The notes under the pieces are model-generated. The model was not told the origin of the DNA. It searched no databases and saw only the letters and a program-made list of their open reading frames with translations. A DNA stretch of 64,000 bases from Paracoccus kondratievae (lineage in GTDB: Bacteria; Pseudomonadota; Alphaproteobacteria; Rhodobacterales; Rhodobacteraceae), in NCBI RefSeq assembly GCF_009301415.1, contig NZ_CP045072.1:28501-92500 (forward strand), read 5' to 3'. The position numbers and the translations under genes were made by a program. Shown in pieces: positions 43,044 to 52,136 of the stretch. Every line of letters starts with the position of its first letter. The stretch's first letter is position 1.

Positions 43044-43069
43044 TGACAGCGGGGGGCAGCCCCCTGTCA
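43044..43069 (+). terminator. Hairpin terminator after the HAD gene
   Basis: TGACAG at 43044-43049 pairs with CTGTCA at 43064-43069, and the inner GGGG/CCCC adds four pairs around a short loop with one bulge. It begins 9 bases after the HAD stop; the T run is weak. Confidence 0.6.
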
Positions 43070-43133
43070 GGTTGATGGGGTCAGGTCCGCACAGCCGGCG
43101 CGACTGTACCCTGATCTATTTGCAGCAGGGCAG

Positions 43134-43959
43134 ATGGGCGCGGCCGGGAACGATCCGAATCAGGCAGTCCTGCGCGTGACCCTGACTTCGACCCCGCCTC
43201 GCTTTGCCGGGATCGGGCCGACGCTGAAATCGGTGCTGAACCAGCGTATCCCCCGGATCAGGTGCGGCTTTGCGTGCCGCGCCGCTATCGCCGTTTTCCC
43301 GATTGGGACGGGTGCCTGCCGCAGGTTCCCCAAGGCATCACCGTGGTCAGGACCGATCAGGACTATGGCCCTGCGACCAAGATCCTGCCTGCGGTGCACG
43401 AGTTTCGGGGGCAGGATTGCGAGTTGCTGCTTTGCGACGATGACCGGCGCTACGACCCGCTGTGGACCAGCCGGTTTCTTGCAGCGCGCCGGGAACACCC
43501 CGATCGCGTGATTGCCGGGGCGGGGGCCTTTGTTCCCGGTCGCCGCGAAGGGTCGTTGCCCCGTGGTGCCGTGCCACGCAAGAAAGGCAGCCTGTGCCGG
43601 TTGCTACGGCTGGCCACGCAGGGGCTGCACAAGCCCTCGGCATGGGTAGTATCGGGGTATGCTGGTATGTTCAAAGGCTATGGCGGGGCCATGTTGCGCG
43701 CTGATTCCAGCCTGATTGCGCCTTTGATATTCCGAAACTGCTGTGGACCGTGGATGATCCGTGGCCATCGGGCAATTTTGCGCGGAACGGGGTCGGGATC
43801 TGGCTCTACGCCTTGGGCGTCATACGGGGCAAGCGAAGGATTGCCCGCCGCGACGCGCTTATAAGGTTTTCGTGGCAGGGCAAAGGTCGGGGTGCCGCCG
43901 ATGCCGCCTGTTACGACTGGTTTCGCCGCAACCGGGGAATCTGGCGTCCCGCCTCCTAG
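43134..43959 (+). pseudogene. Frameshifted glycosyltransferase-like gene
   Basis: Three consecutive frames together spell one protein. It begins MGAAGNDPNQAVLRVTLTSTPPRFAGI and runs to about 43245. It continues in another frame as PPDQVRLCVPRRYRRFPDWDG through LLLCDDDRRYDPLWTSRF and GYAGMFKGYGGAMLRAD to about 43718. It then resumes in the third frame with FDIPKLLWTVDDPWPSGNFA and ends at the TAG at 43957-43959. The first break is at a run of five C. Sequence resembles a glycosyltransferase-type protein of about 275 residues. It could be a true pseudogene or reflect sequencing errors in runs. Its nearness to ugd suggests a cell-surface role. Confidence 0.7.
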
Positions 43960-44390
43960 CTGATCAGCCTTGCAACATGACGCAGCGCGAGCAGGTAGCC
44001 ATGAAAGCCACAGCCGGCAATCACACCCTCGGCGCGCAGGCTGACATAGGAATGGTGGCGAAAGTTTTCACGCTTGTGGACGTTCGAGATATGCACCTCG
44101 ATCACCGGCCCGTCGAAAGCGTTCAGCGCATCAAGAATCGCAACCGAAGTATGGGTAAAGGCGGCCGGGTTGATGACGATCGCCTGGGCCTTTTGCCGTG
44201 CCTCATGGATCAGGTCGATCAGCACGCCTTCGTGGTTGGACTGATGAAAGGCGATGTCCAGACCCAGATCGGCCGCCAGCCCGCGGCAGTCACGCTCGAT
44301 ATCGGCAAGCGTGGTGCTGCCATAGATCTCGGGCTGGCGCTGGCCAAGCAGGTTCAGGTTCGGGCCGTTCAGGACATAGACGGTGGGCAT
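43956..44390 (-). CDS. aroQ: AroQ type II 3-dehydroquinate dehydratase
   Basis: AroQ catalyses the third step of the shikimate pathway. The 144-residue protein is standard type [23 protein letters not shown] with the catalytic tyrosine, [24 protein letters not shown] and [18 protein letters not shown] with the catalytic histidine. Its stop overlaps the last bases of the frameshifted gene on the other strand. It lies just downstream of the two-component genes on the same strand. Confidence 0.96.
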   Translation of the reverse strand: MPTVYVLNGPNLNLLGQRQPEIYGSTTLADIERDCRGLAADLGLDIAFHQSNHEGVLIDLIHEARQKAQAIVINPAAFTHTSVAILDALNAFDGPVIEVHISNVHKRENFRHHSYVSLRAEGVIAGCGFHGYLLALRHVARLIS

Positions 44391-44417
44391 GTCATTCTCC
44401 GCAAAAGTGGGGGCAAT

Positions 44418-45119
44418 CTAGCCCAGTTCGGCAAGAAAGATATAGCCTGCGCCATAGATGGTCTTGATCAGGCGGGGGTTCTTTGGGTCCTCGCCCAGCT
44501 TTGTGCGCAGGCGCGAGATACGCACATCCATCGCCCGGTCGAAACTTTCGCCTGCCGTGCCGCCCAGCGCCTCAAGCATCTGCGCGCGCGAGATCAGGCG
44601 GCGAGGATTGTCGAGAAACAGGCGCAGGACCTCGGCCTCGGCATGGCTGATCGGGGTTTCGGCCCCCTCGGGCGAGGTCAGCGTGTAGCGGTCGAAATCC
44701 GCCGACCAGCCGGCAAAGCGCAACTGCTGGCGACCCGGGCCGCTTTCGCGCTGGGGTTTGCGCAACCGGGCGCGGATGCGGGCCACGACCTCGGCCGGTT
44801 CAAAAGGTTTGATGATGTAATCATCGGCCCCCAGCTCCAGCCCGGTTACCCGGTCCTGTACCTGTGCCCGGCCTGAAATGATGATGATTGCCGTGCCGGA
44901 TTCGCTGGCCAGCCGGTGCACCAGCGCCAGCCCGTCGCGGTCGGGCAGGCCAAGGTCGATCAGACAGGCATCGGGCTGGATGCGGCGCAGGGCGGCCTCG
45001 AACTCGGTCGCGCGGGAAAAGCCGACGGTGCGAAAGCCCGCCTCTTCCAGCGCCGAGGACAGCAGGCGGCGGATCTCGGGCTCATCGTCGAGAATGGCGA
45101 TCAGAGGTGCGTCAGTCAT
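44418..45119 (-). CDS. OmpR/PhoB-family response regulator
   Basis: This 233-residue regulator has a receiver domain with the acidic pocket ILDDEP, the phosphorylated Asp55 in LIDLGLPD and the lysine in YIIKPFEP, and a C-terminal winged helix (EVLRLFLDNPRRLISRAQML, SRLRTKLGEDPKNPRLIKTI, GYIF). The ATG at 45119 overlaps the kinase stop by 8 bases, so the two are translated together. Targets are unknown; the divergent acyl-CoA ligase/ABC operon is the most likely one. Confidence 0.9.
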   Translation of the reverse strand: MTDAPLIAILDDEPEIRRLLSSALEEAGFRTVGFSRATEFEAALRRIQPDACLIDLGLPDRDGLALVHRLASESGTAIIIISGRAQVQDRVTGLELGADDYIIKPFEPAEVVARIRARLRKPQRESGPGRQQLRFAGWSADFDRYTLTSPEGAETPISHAEAEVLRLFLDNPRRLISRAQMLEALGGTAGESFDRAMDVRISRLRTKLGEDPKNPRLIKTIYGAGYIFLAELG

Positions 45120-46992
45120 CGGTCCTTGCCATGGCGACGGCCAGTTCGGTTTCGTCAAAGGGCTTGGTCAGGACCGGACAGTCAAGCCCTGACCTGCGCG
45201 GATCGCCCGGAGGCAGCGCTGTCATCAGCACCAGCGGCAGCCCGCGGCCACGCAGATCCGCCCCCGATCCATCGCCCAGTTGCAGGTCCGACAGGATCAG
45301 CGTCAGCCCCGGCAGATCGGTCAGGCCGCGTGCCTCGCCAAGCGAACCCGCCTCGATCACCGAATGGCCCTGCGTGGTCAGCATCTCGCGGATATGGGCG
45401 CGGATGGCATCGTCATCCTCGACCAGCAGCACAAGTTGCGGACGTGCAGCGCGCAACGGCAGGCGGATGATGACCTGCGCGCCGCCGCCCTCGGTATTAA
45501 GCAGCCGCAGTGTCCCGCCCGACAGCTTGATCTGGTCATAGACCATCGACAGGCCAAGCCCGGTGCCCTGACTGCCCTTGGTGGTGAAAAACGGTTCGGT
45601 CGCGCGGGCCAGCGCCTCGGGCGAGAAACCGGGGCCGCTGTCAGAAACGATGATTTCCAGCCACCTTCCGGCGGGGCGGATCTTGATCCCGATCCGGCCC
45701 TGTCCCTGCATGGCGTCACGCGCGTTCAGGATCAGGTTCAGCAGCGCATCCTGTAACGCGCCGGGATCAAGCATCACCCGCGCGGGCAGATCGCCGATAT
45801 GCGTGTCCAGCGTCACGCCTGCGCCCAGCGTCGGCCGGGTCATGGCGGCCAGATCATTCAGCATCGAGCGCAGTTCGACCGGTTGCGGCTGATGCTCGCG
45901 CCGGCCGGTCAGCGCCGAGATACCGTCAAGCAACCGCACCCCGCGCCGGGCGGCGGCCAGCGTCGCCTGTACATCCTCGGCCTGTTCGGGTGGCAGGCTG
46001 GCGCGGGCAAGCCGTCCCTGCAGGCCAAGGATAATGGTCAGAAGATTGCCGAAATCATGCGCGAGCCCCGAGGTCATCTGGGCCGCCACAGCGCGTTTGG
46101 CGGCATGGGTCAGCGCCTCGCGCGCCTGAACCTCGGCGGTGACATCTGTCGAAAGGACATAGACACCGCGCCCGTTCTGGTCGGGCGTCAGCGCGATGCG
46201 GATACGCCGGCCCGAAGGCGGGTGCGTGATCTCGAACACCTGCGACTGGCCCGATACCGCGCGGTCAAGATGGGGTCTTAGCCGCGCAAATGTTTCCGCC
46301 CCCAGAACATCTTCGCACCGTCGGCCGATGACCGAGGGATCGGTGCCCGGAAACACCAGCGATATCTGGTTGTTCGAAAATGTATACCGGAACTCACGAT
46401 CCATATGGGCGATATGGGCCGGGACCATGGCGGTGACATGGCGGGTCCGCGCCTCGGATTCGGTCAGGATGCGCTTGGCCTCTTCCAGCGCGGCATTGGT
46501 TGCGGCCAGCGCCCGGTTTGCAGCAGAAAGCCGCTCGGCGTTTTCCAGCACCAGCTCGGACAGTTCGGCCGAACGGGCGCGCAACAGCGCCTCTTGCCGC
46601 TTGATATGGGTGATGTCGGTATAGACGGCGATCCAGCCGCCTTGGGACAAGGGTGCCCCCTCGACCGAAATCCAGCGGCCATCGGCGCGTCTGCGTTCCA
46701 GATAATGCGGCTGAAAGGTCAGGGCCTGATCGACACGTTCTCGGATCGCGGCCTCGGGGTCCTCTTGCGGGCCGTATTCGCCGCGATCGACCAGATAGCG
46801 GATGGTATCCTGAAAAGTCGCACCGGTGCGGGTCAGCTTATCCGGCAGGCCGAACATCTGCTGATAGGGCCGGTTGCAGACCGCCAGTCGCAGGTCCGCA
46901 TCAAAGATCGAGATCGCCTGCTGGATCAGGTTCAGCCCCGATCTGGTCAGCTCGGCGTGCCGGTCGCTGGATGGCATGTCAGTCGCTGGCAT
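45112..46992 (-). CDS. Hybrid sensor histidine kinase (NahK/ErcS'-like, PAS, receiver)
   Basis: This cytoplasmic 626-residue kinase has an N-terminal PAS-like domain (LNLIQQAISIFDADLRLAVC), a second PAS (about residues 180-300, including the FSNNQISLVFPGTDP segment), a dimerisation helix with the phosphorylated His in SGLAHDFGNLLTIILG, an ATP-binding domain (NLILNARDAMQ, DSGPGFS, GTGLGLSMVYDQ) and a C-terminal receiver (LVEDDDAIRAHI, LILSDLQLG). No membrane segment is seen. The arrangement resembles NahK/ErcS'-type kinases. The ATG at 46992 has AGGTG upstream. It is divergent from the acyl-CoA ligase gene. Confidence 0.88.
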   Translation of the reverse strand: MPATDMPSSDRHAELTRSGLNLIQQAISIFDADLRLAVCNRPYQQMFGLPDKLTRTGATFQDTIRYLVDRGEYGPQEDPEAAIRERVDQALTFQPHYLERRRADGRWISVEGAPLSQGGWIAVYTDITHIKRQEALLRARSAELSELVLENAERLSAANRALAATNAALEEAKRILTESEARTRHVTAMVPAHIAHMDREFRYTFSNNQISLVFPGTDPSVIGRRCEDVLGAETFARLRPHLDRAVSGQSQVFEITHPPSGRRIRIALTPDQNGRGVYVLSTDVTAEVQAREALTHAAKRAVAAQMTSGLAHDFGNLLTIILGLQGRLARASLPPEQAEDVQATLAAARRGVRLLDGISALTGRREHQPQPVELRSMLNDLAAMTRPTLGAGVTLDTHIGDLPARVMLDPGALQDALLNLILNARDAMQGQGRIGIKIRPAGRWLEIIVSDSGPGFSPEALARATEPFFTTKGSQGTGLGLSMVYDQIKLSGGTLRLLNTEGGGAQVIIRLPLRAARPQLVLLVEDDDAIRAHIREMLTTQGHSVIEAGSLGEARGLTDLPGLTLILSDLQLGDGSGADLRGRGLPLVLMTALPPGDPRRSGLDCPVLTKPFDETELAVAMARTDD

Positions 46993-47104
46993 TGCGCGGC
47001 ACCTGTAACAATTCGTAGGATTCAGGAAAAACTGACGCAAGAATTGCCGCAATAAGCTGCAATAGCCAGAGGGAAGAGGAGCCCGGACGGCAAGGGGAGG
47101 AACC

Positions 47105-49081
47105 ATGCAGAACGCTGAGGCGGCACAAGCCGGCTTGCAGTCGATTCCGGCGTTGCTGGCGCGCAATGCCGTGCGTTTCGGCGGCCGGCCCGCCTATCGG
47201 GAAAAGGAATTCGGGATCTGGCAAAGCTGGACCTGGGCCGAGGCTGCAACTGAAATCCGTGCTCTGGCGCTGGGTTTTCTGGTGCTGGGATTGAACCGGG
47301 GCGACCGTGTCGCCATCGTCGGCCGCAACCGGCCTGCCCATTACTGGGCCATGGTCGCGGCGCAGATGTGCGGCGCGGTACCGGTGCCGCTGTATCAGGA
47401 CGCGGTCGCCGAAGAGATGGCCTATGTGCTGCACCATTGCGGCGCGCGCTTTGTCGTCTGCGGCGATCAGGAACAGGTGGACAAGGTACTGGAGGTGGGC
47501 GAGCGCGCGCCCTCGGTCGAGCATATCGTCTATACCGACAAGCGCGGGATGCGGAAATACGACCATTCCCACATGAATGCGCTGGCCGATGTGCAGGCCG
47601 AGGGTCGCGCCGCCGAGCAGCGGCTGGGTGCCGAACTGGACAGCCGCACCGCCGTGTTGGGCTATGACGACACCTGCGTCATGCTTTACACCTCGGGTAC
47701 CACCGGCAAGCCCAAGGGCGTGGTGCTGTCCAACCGCAACATCATCGAAACGGCTAAGAACAGCGCGGCCTTTGATCATCTGACCGAGCGTGAAGAGGTG
47801 CTCGCCTATCTGCCCATGGCCTGGGTCGGCGATTTCATCTTTTCGGTCGGCCAGGCTTATTGGGCGGGCTTTACGGTGAACTGTCCCGAAAGTGCGCATA
47901 CCATGATGACCGACATGCGCGAGATCGGGCCGACTTATTTCTTTGCTCCGCCCCGGGTCTTTGAGGGTCAGCTGACCAGTGTGATGATCCGCATGGAGGA
48001 CGCGGGTCGTTTGAAGCGCTGGCTGTTTCGGCACTTTATGGCTGTTGCCCGCCGCGTTGGTCCGGCTTTGCTTGACGGCAAGCCGGTCGGGCTGCTGGAC
48101 CGGTTGCATCATGCGCTGGGCAATGTGCTGATCTATGGCCCGCTCAAGAATACGCTGGGCTATTCGCGCATTCGTGTCGGCTATACCGCGGGCGAGGCGA
48201 TCGGCCCCGAGATCTTTGATTTTTACCGCAGTCTCGGGATCAACCTCAAGCAGCTTTACGGCCAGACCGAAGCTTCGGTCTTTATCACCCAGCAGCCTGA
48301 CGGGCAGGTGCGTTCGGATACGGTTGGCGTGCCTTCGCCGGGGGTCGAGCTGCGTATCGCCCCCAGTGGCGAGGTCTTTTATCGCTCACCCGGGGTATTC
48401 GTCGAATATTACAACAACCCGGAAAGCACCGCCTCGACCAAGGACGCCGAGGGGTGGGTGGCGACGGGCGATGCCGGGTTCTTTGAGGAAGGCAGCGGGC
48501 ACCTGCGCATCATCGACCGCGCCAAGGATGTGGGCCGCATGGCCGACGGGCGGATGTTTGCGCCCAAATATGTCGAGAACAAGCTGAAGTTCTATCCCAA
48601 CATCCTTGAGGCGGTGGTCTTTGGCGCTGGCCGCGACATGTGCACGGCCTTTATCAACATCGACCTGACGGCGGTCGGCAACTGGGCCGAGCGCAATAAT
48701 ATCGCCTATGCCAGCTATCAAGAGCTGGCCGGCCATCCGCAGGTCTATGCAACGATCAAAGAGCATGTCGAGGCGGTCAATGACTCGGTCGCCCGTGACC
48801 CGATGCTTTCGGGCTGTCAGATCAGCCGGTTTCTGGTGCTGCACAAAGAGCTTGATCCCGACGATGGCGAGATGACCCGCACCCGCAAGGTCCGCCGCAA
48901 CATCATCGCCGAGAAATACGCCGATCTGATTGATGCGCTTTATGACGGGCGCGACACGGTCAGCACCCGGACCGAAGTGACCTATGAGGACGGCCGCAAG
49001 GGTGAGATCCGCGCGACGCTGAAGATCGAGAGCGCGCGGACCTTCCCGACCGCCCAATCGCAGAAGGTGGCTGCCGAATGA
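47105..49081 (+). CDS. AMP-dependent acyl-CoA synthetase (long-chain type)
   Basis: This 658-residue enzyme activates a carboxylic acid to its CoA thioester through an acyl-AMP. The AMP-binding motif LYTSGTTGKPKGVVLSNRN is clear, as are YTAGEAIGPEIFDFYRSLGI, YGQTEAS and the hinge region GWVATGDAGFF ... RMADGRMFAPKYVENK. Length matches long-chain FadD/FAA-type proteins, but the substrate may be another hydrophobic or aromatic acid, since such enzymes often accompany branched-chain-type ABC systems. It overlaps the LivG-like gene by 4 bases. Confidence 0.9.
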   Translation: MQNAEAAQAGLQSIPALLARNAVRFGGRPAYREKEFGIWQSWTWAEAATEIRALALGFLVLGLNRGDRVAIVGRNRPAHYWAMVAAQMCGAVPVPLYQDAVAEEMAYVLHHCGARFVVCGDQEQVDKVLEVGERAPSVEHIVYTDKRGMRKYDHSHMNALADVQAEGRAAEQRLGAELDSRTAVLGYDDTCVMLYTSGTTGKPKGVVLSNRNIIETAKNSAAFDHLTEREEVLAYLPMAWVGDFIFSVGQAYWAGFTVNCPESAHTMMTDMREIGPTYFFAPPRVFEGQLTSVMIRMEDAGRLKRWLFRHFMAVARRVGPALLDGKPVGLLDRLHHALGNVLIYGPLKNTLGYSRIRVGYTAGEAIGPEIFDFYRSLGINLKQLYGQTEASVFITQQPDGQVRSDTVGVPSPGVELRIAPSGEVFYRSPGVFVEYYNNPESTASTKDAEGWVATGDAGFFEEGSGHLRIIDRAKDVGRMADGRMFAPKYVENKLKFYPNILEAVVFGAGRDMCTAFINIDLTAVGNWAERNNIAYASYQELAGHPQVYATIKEHVEAVNDSVARDPMLSGCQISRFLVLHKELDPDDGEMTRTRKVRRNIIAEKYADLIDALYDGRDTVSTRTEVTYEDGRKGEIRATLKIESARTFPTAQSQKVAAE

Positions 49082-49884
49082 CCGAAGAACTTACCCCCGA
49101 CGGCCGCCGCATCGGCGATGTGCTGATGGATCTGAAAAACATCACCCTGCGCTTTGGCGGCGTGACGGCGATCAAGGACATCAGCTTCAACATCCGCGAG
49201 GGCGAGATCCGCGCCATCATCGGCCCGAACGGTGCGGGCAAGTCCTCGATGCTGAACGTGATTTCCGGATTTTACGTCCCGCAAGAGGGTGAGATCCGGT
49301 TTCGCGGTGAGCGGCGCGGCCCGATGAGACCCTATGAGGTAGCGCGGCTGGGCATTGCCCGCACCTTTCAGAATATTGCGTTGTTCGATGGCATGTCCGT
49401 TCTGGACAATATCATGACCGGGCGCCTGAACATGATGAAGGCGCCGATCTGGAGCCAGGCCCTGTGGTGGGGTCGCGCCGAGCGCGAAGAGGTCGAAAAC
49501 CGTGAGCAGGTCGAGAAGATCATCGACTTTCTGGAAATCCAGAACATCCGCAAGACGCCGGTGGGCCGGCTGCCATATGGTCTGAAAAAGCGGGTCGAAC
49601 TGGCGCGGGCGCTGGCGGCCGAGCCAAAGATCCTGCTGCTTGATGAGCCGATGGCGGGCATGAATGTCGAAGAGAAAGAGGACATGTGCCGCTTTATCCT
49701 CGATGTGAATGACGAATTCGGCACCACCATCGCTCTTATCGAACACGACATGGGTGTGGTCATGGATCTGAGCGACCGGGTGGTGGTGATGGATTACGGG
49801 CGCAAGATCGGTGACGGCACCCCTGACGAGGTGCGCAACAATCCCGAGGTGATCAGCGCCTATCTGGGCGTGGCGCACGAGTAA
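49078..49884 (+). CDS. Branched-chain-type ABC ATP-binding protein, LivG-like
   Basis: This 268-residue ATPase has Walker A GPNGAGKSS, the LivG-type signature LPYGLKKRVELARALA and Walker B ILLLDEPMAGMN, with IEHDMGVVMDLSD. It would pair with the LivF-like ATPase at 53475 and the two permeases. The overlap with the ligase gene upstream suggests that the imported acid is at once activated. LivG-type names are fold-based; the substrate need not be an amino acid. Confidence 0.9.
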   Translation: MTEELTPDGRRIGDVLMDLKNITLRFGGVTAIKDISFNIREGEIRAIIGPNGAGKSSMLNVISGFYVPQEGEIRFRGERRGPMRPYEVARLGIARTFQNIALFDGMSVLDNIMTGRLNMMKAPIWSQALWWGRAEREEVENREQVEKIIDFLEIQNIRKTPVGRLPYGLKKRVELARALAAEPKILLLDEPMAGMNVEEKEDMCRFILDVNDEFGTTIALIEHDMGVVMDLSDRVVVMDYGRKIGDGTPDEVRNNPEVISAYLGVAHE

Positions 49885-49894
49885 GGGGGCGGCG

Positions 49895-50875
49895 ATGGAA
49901 TTTCTCTATGCAAGCGAAATCCTGCTGAACGGCCTGATGGCCGGGGTGATGTATTCGCTGGTCGCCCTGGGATTCGTGCTGATCTACAAGGCTTCTGGCG
50001 TCTTTAACTATGCCCAGGGGGTGCTGGCGCTTTTCGCCGCCATGACGCTGGTTGGCATCATGGAGGGCAGGGTGCCCTTTGCCCATCTTTTGGGGGCGGT
50101 CTTTGGGATTCATGTGTCCAGCTTTGGCTGGACCGTGCCGGGGGCCGTGGCGATCCTTCTGACCGCGCTGGTCATGGTCGGCGTTGCCATCGCCATCGAA
50201 AAGCTGGTGCTGAAACATCTGGTCGGGCAAGAGCCGATCATCCTGTTCATGGCAACCATCGGTCTTGCATGGTTCCTGGAGGGGCTTGGGGACGTAATGT
50301 GGGGCGCGGACGTCAAAGTGCTGGACGTCGGCCTGCCGCAGGGCATTTCCGAAACTGTCGAGACGCTGACCAACGACTGGCTGGGCTATGGTTTCTTTAT
50401 AGACCGCCTGGATATCTGGGCGGCGATGATCGCGGCGGTTCTGGTCGCGGCGCTGGTCGGGTTTTCACAATATACCAAACAGGGCAGGGCGATGCGCGCC
50501 GTCGCCGACGACCATCAGGCGGCGCTGTCCGTCGGCATCAGCCTGCAATTCATCTGGATCATGGTCTGGTCGATTGCCGGTTTCGTCGCCCTTGTCGCGG
50601 GTATCATGTGGGGCACGAAATCGGGGGTGCAGTTTTCGCTGTCGCTGATCGCGCTCAAGGCGCTGCCGGTGCTGATGCTGGGCGGGTTCACCTCGATCCC
50701 CGGGGCCATTGTCGGCGGGCTGATCATCGGTATGGGCGAAAAGCTGTTTGAATATTTCATTGGCCCGATGGTCGGCGGCGCGACCGAGAACTGGTTCGCC
50801 TATGTGCTGGCACTGATCTTTCTGGTCTTTCGGCCGCAGGGCCTGTTTGGCGAGCGCATCATCGAGCGGGTCTGA
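49895..50875 (+). CDS. Branched-chain-type ABC permease, LivH-like
   Basis: This 326-residue protein has about eight hydrophobic segments and the LivH-type sequence LLNGLMAGVMYSLVALGFVLIYKASGVFNYAQG, with GRAMRAVADDHQAALSVGI and a late PGAIVGGLIIGMGEKLFE. It starts 10 bases after the LivG-like gene. An intergenic repeat follows before the LivM-like gene. It forms the channel with LivM-like. Confidence 0.9.
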   Translation: MEFLYASEILLNGLMAGVMYSLVALGFVLIYKASGVFNYAQGVLALFAAMTLVGIMEGRVPFAHLLGAVFGIHVSSFGWTVPGAVAILLTALVMVGVAIAIEKLVLKHLVGQEPIILFMATIGLAWFLEGLGDVMWGADVKVLDVGLPQGISETVETLTNDWLGYGFFIDRLDIWAAMIAAVLVAALVGFSQYTKQGRAMRAVADDHQAALSVGISLQFIWIMVWSIAGFVALVAGIMWGTKSGVQFSLSLIALKALPVLMLGGFTSIPGAIVGGLIIGMGEKLFEYFIGPMVGGATENWFAYVLALIFLVFRPQGLFGERIIERV

Positions 50876-50877
50876 AC

Positions 50878-51000
50878 ATGAAAACTTTCTATGCCTCCGG
50901 CGGGGATATTTGGGCACGAAAGAAGGGCGCGGGCCTGTCCTTCGTGAGCCACCGCCCGGCGGGATTGCGGGGGCGCATGGCCCCTGCTGGCAAGGCGTGA
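50878..51000. repeat. Intergenic repeat between livH-like and livM-like genes (copy 1)
   Basis: The 140-base gap holds GGCGGGGATATTTGGGCACG and following bases at 50899-50924, an element of the kind seen after genes in Rhodobacterales. A second copy occurs after the YdcZ-like gene at 56090-56116 in the opposite orientation, sharing GGATATTTG and CACGAAAGAA. A 40-codon frame spans the region (50878-51000, MKTFYASGGDIWARKK) but lacks a good ribosome site and is likely a by-product of the repeat. Confidence 0.65.
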
Positions 51001-51015
51001 CGCTGGGAGGAACGG

Positions 51016-52092
51016 ATGCTTTACCGTGAGGCGGGTGATTTCAAGACGAGCTATCGTGACGATGGCCAGACCTTTCCGATCCGGCTGGACCGCTGGGGCT
51101 ATTACGCGATCCTGGCGGTGGCCTTTCTGGTCGTGCCGCTGGTCATCGACAGCTATTGGGCCAATGCGGTTCTGGTGCCTTTCCTGATCTATGCCATCGC
51201 CGCCATCGGGCTGAACATCCTGACCGGTTATGCCGGGCAGGTCAGTCTGGGCACCGGCGGCTTCATGGCTGTGGGTGCCTATGCCGTCTACAAGCTGATG
51301 ATTGCCCTGCCAGCGGTGCCGATCATCATCCATATTCTGCTGGCCGGGGCGATTACCGCTGTGGTCGGGGTGCTGTTCGGTCTGCCGAGCCTGCGGATCA
51401 AGGGCTTTTATCTGGCGGTGGCGACATTGGCGGCACAGTTCTTTCTGGTCTGGTTGTTCAACAAGGTGCCGTGGTTTTACAACTATTCGGCCTCGGGCCA
51501 GATCAACGCACCCGAGCGCACCATTCTTGGCTGGGCGGTGACCGGGCCTGCGACTACGGCTTCGGCTAAGTATCTGATCTGTCTTGTATTCGCTGTCGTG
51601 CTGGCCTGGGTGGCCCGGAACCTGACCCGGGGCAGTGTCGGGCGCAAATGGATGGCGATCCGCGACATGGATATCGCAGCCGAGATCATCGGGGTTAACC
51701 CACTGACCGCCAAGCTGTCGGCCTTTGCCGTATCAAGCTTTTTTGTCGGCATCGCAGGGGCGCTGCTTTTTGCGGTCTATCTGGGTGCGGCTGAAGCGAC
51801 CGAGGCCTTTGGCATCAACAAGAGCTTTCTGGTCCTGTTCATGATCATCATCGGCGGGCTTGGCAGTATCTTTGGCAGCTTTGCCGGCGCGGCCTTTCTG
51901 GTCCTGCTGCCGGTCTTTCTTAAGAACCTGCTGGTTGTGCAGCTGGGCTGGCCAACCGACCTCGCCGCCCATCTTGAGCTGATGATTGTTGGCGCGCTGA
52001 TCGTGTTCTTTCTGATCGTTGAGCCGCATGGCCTGGCCCGGCTGTGGCAGCTGGCAAAAGAGAAGCTGCGGCTGTGGCCGTTCCCGCATTAA
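51016..52092 (+). CDS. Branched-chain-type ABC permease, LivM-like
   Basis: This 358-residue membrane protein has about ten hydrophobic segments and the LivM family pattern IAAIGLNILTGYAGQVSLGTGGFMAVGAYA, RDMDIAAEIIGVNPLTAKL and LVLFMIIIGGLGSIFGSFAGA. It completes the channel with the LivH-like protein. GGGAGGAAC precedes the ATG. The substrate-binding protein gene follows after 44 bases. Confidence 0.9.
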   Translation: MLYREAGDFKTSYRDDGQTFPIRLDRWGYYAILAVAFLVVPLVIDSYWANAVLVPFLIYAIAAIGLNILTGYAGQVSLGTGGFMAVGAYAVYKLMIALPAVPIIIHILLAGAITAVVGVLFGLPSLRIKGFYLAVATLAAQFFLVWLFNKVPWFYNYSASGQINAPERTILGWAVTGPATTASAKYLICLVFAVVLAWVARNLTRGSVGRKWMAIRDMDIAAEIIGVNPLTAKLSAFAVSSFFVGIAGALLFAVYLGAAEATEAFGINKSFLVLFMIIIGGLGSIFGSFAGAAFLVLLPVFLKNLLVVQLGWPTDLAAHLELMIVGALIVFFLIVEPHGLARLWQLAKEKLRLWPFPH

Positions 52093-52136
52093 CGACCGGA
52101 CAACCGGCGAAACACACCCTTGGGGAGGAGACCAAG

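Noticed and set aside
50878..51000. A 40-codon frame between the livH-like and livM-like genes
   Set aside because: It overlaps the dispersed repeat, has no good ribosome site and shows a low-complexity sequence, so it was treated as repeat DNA.
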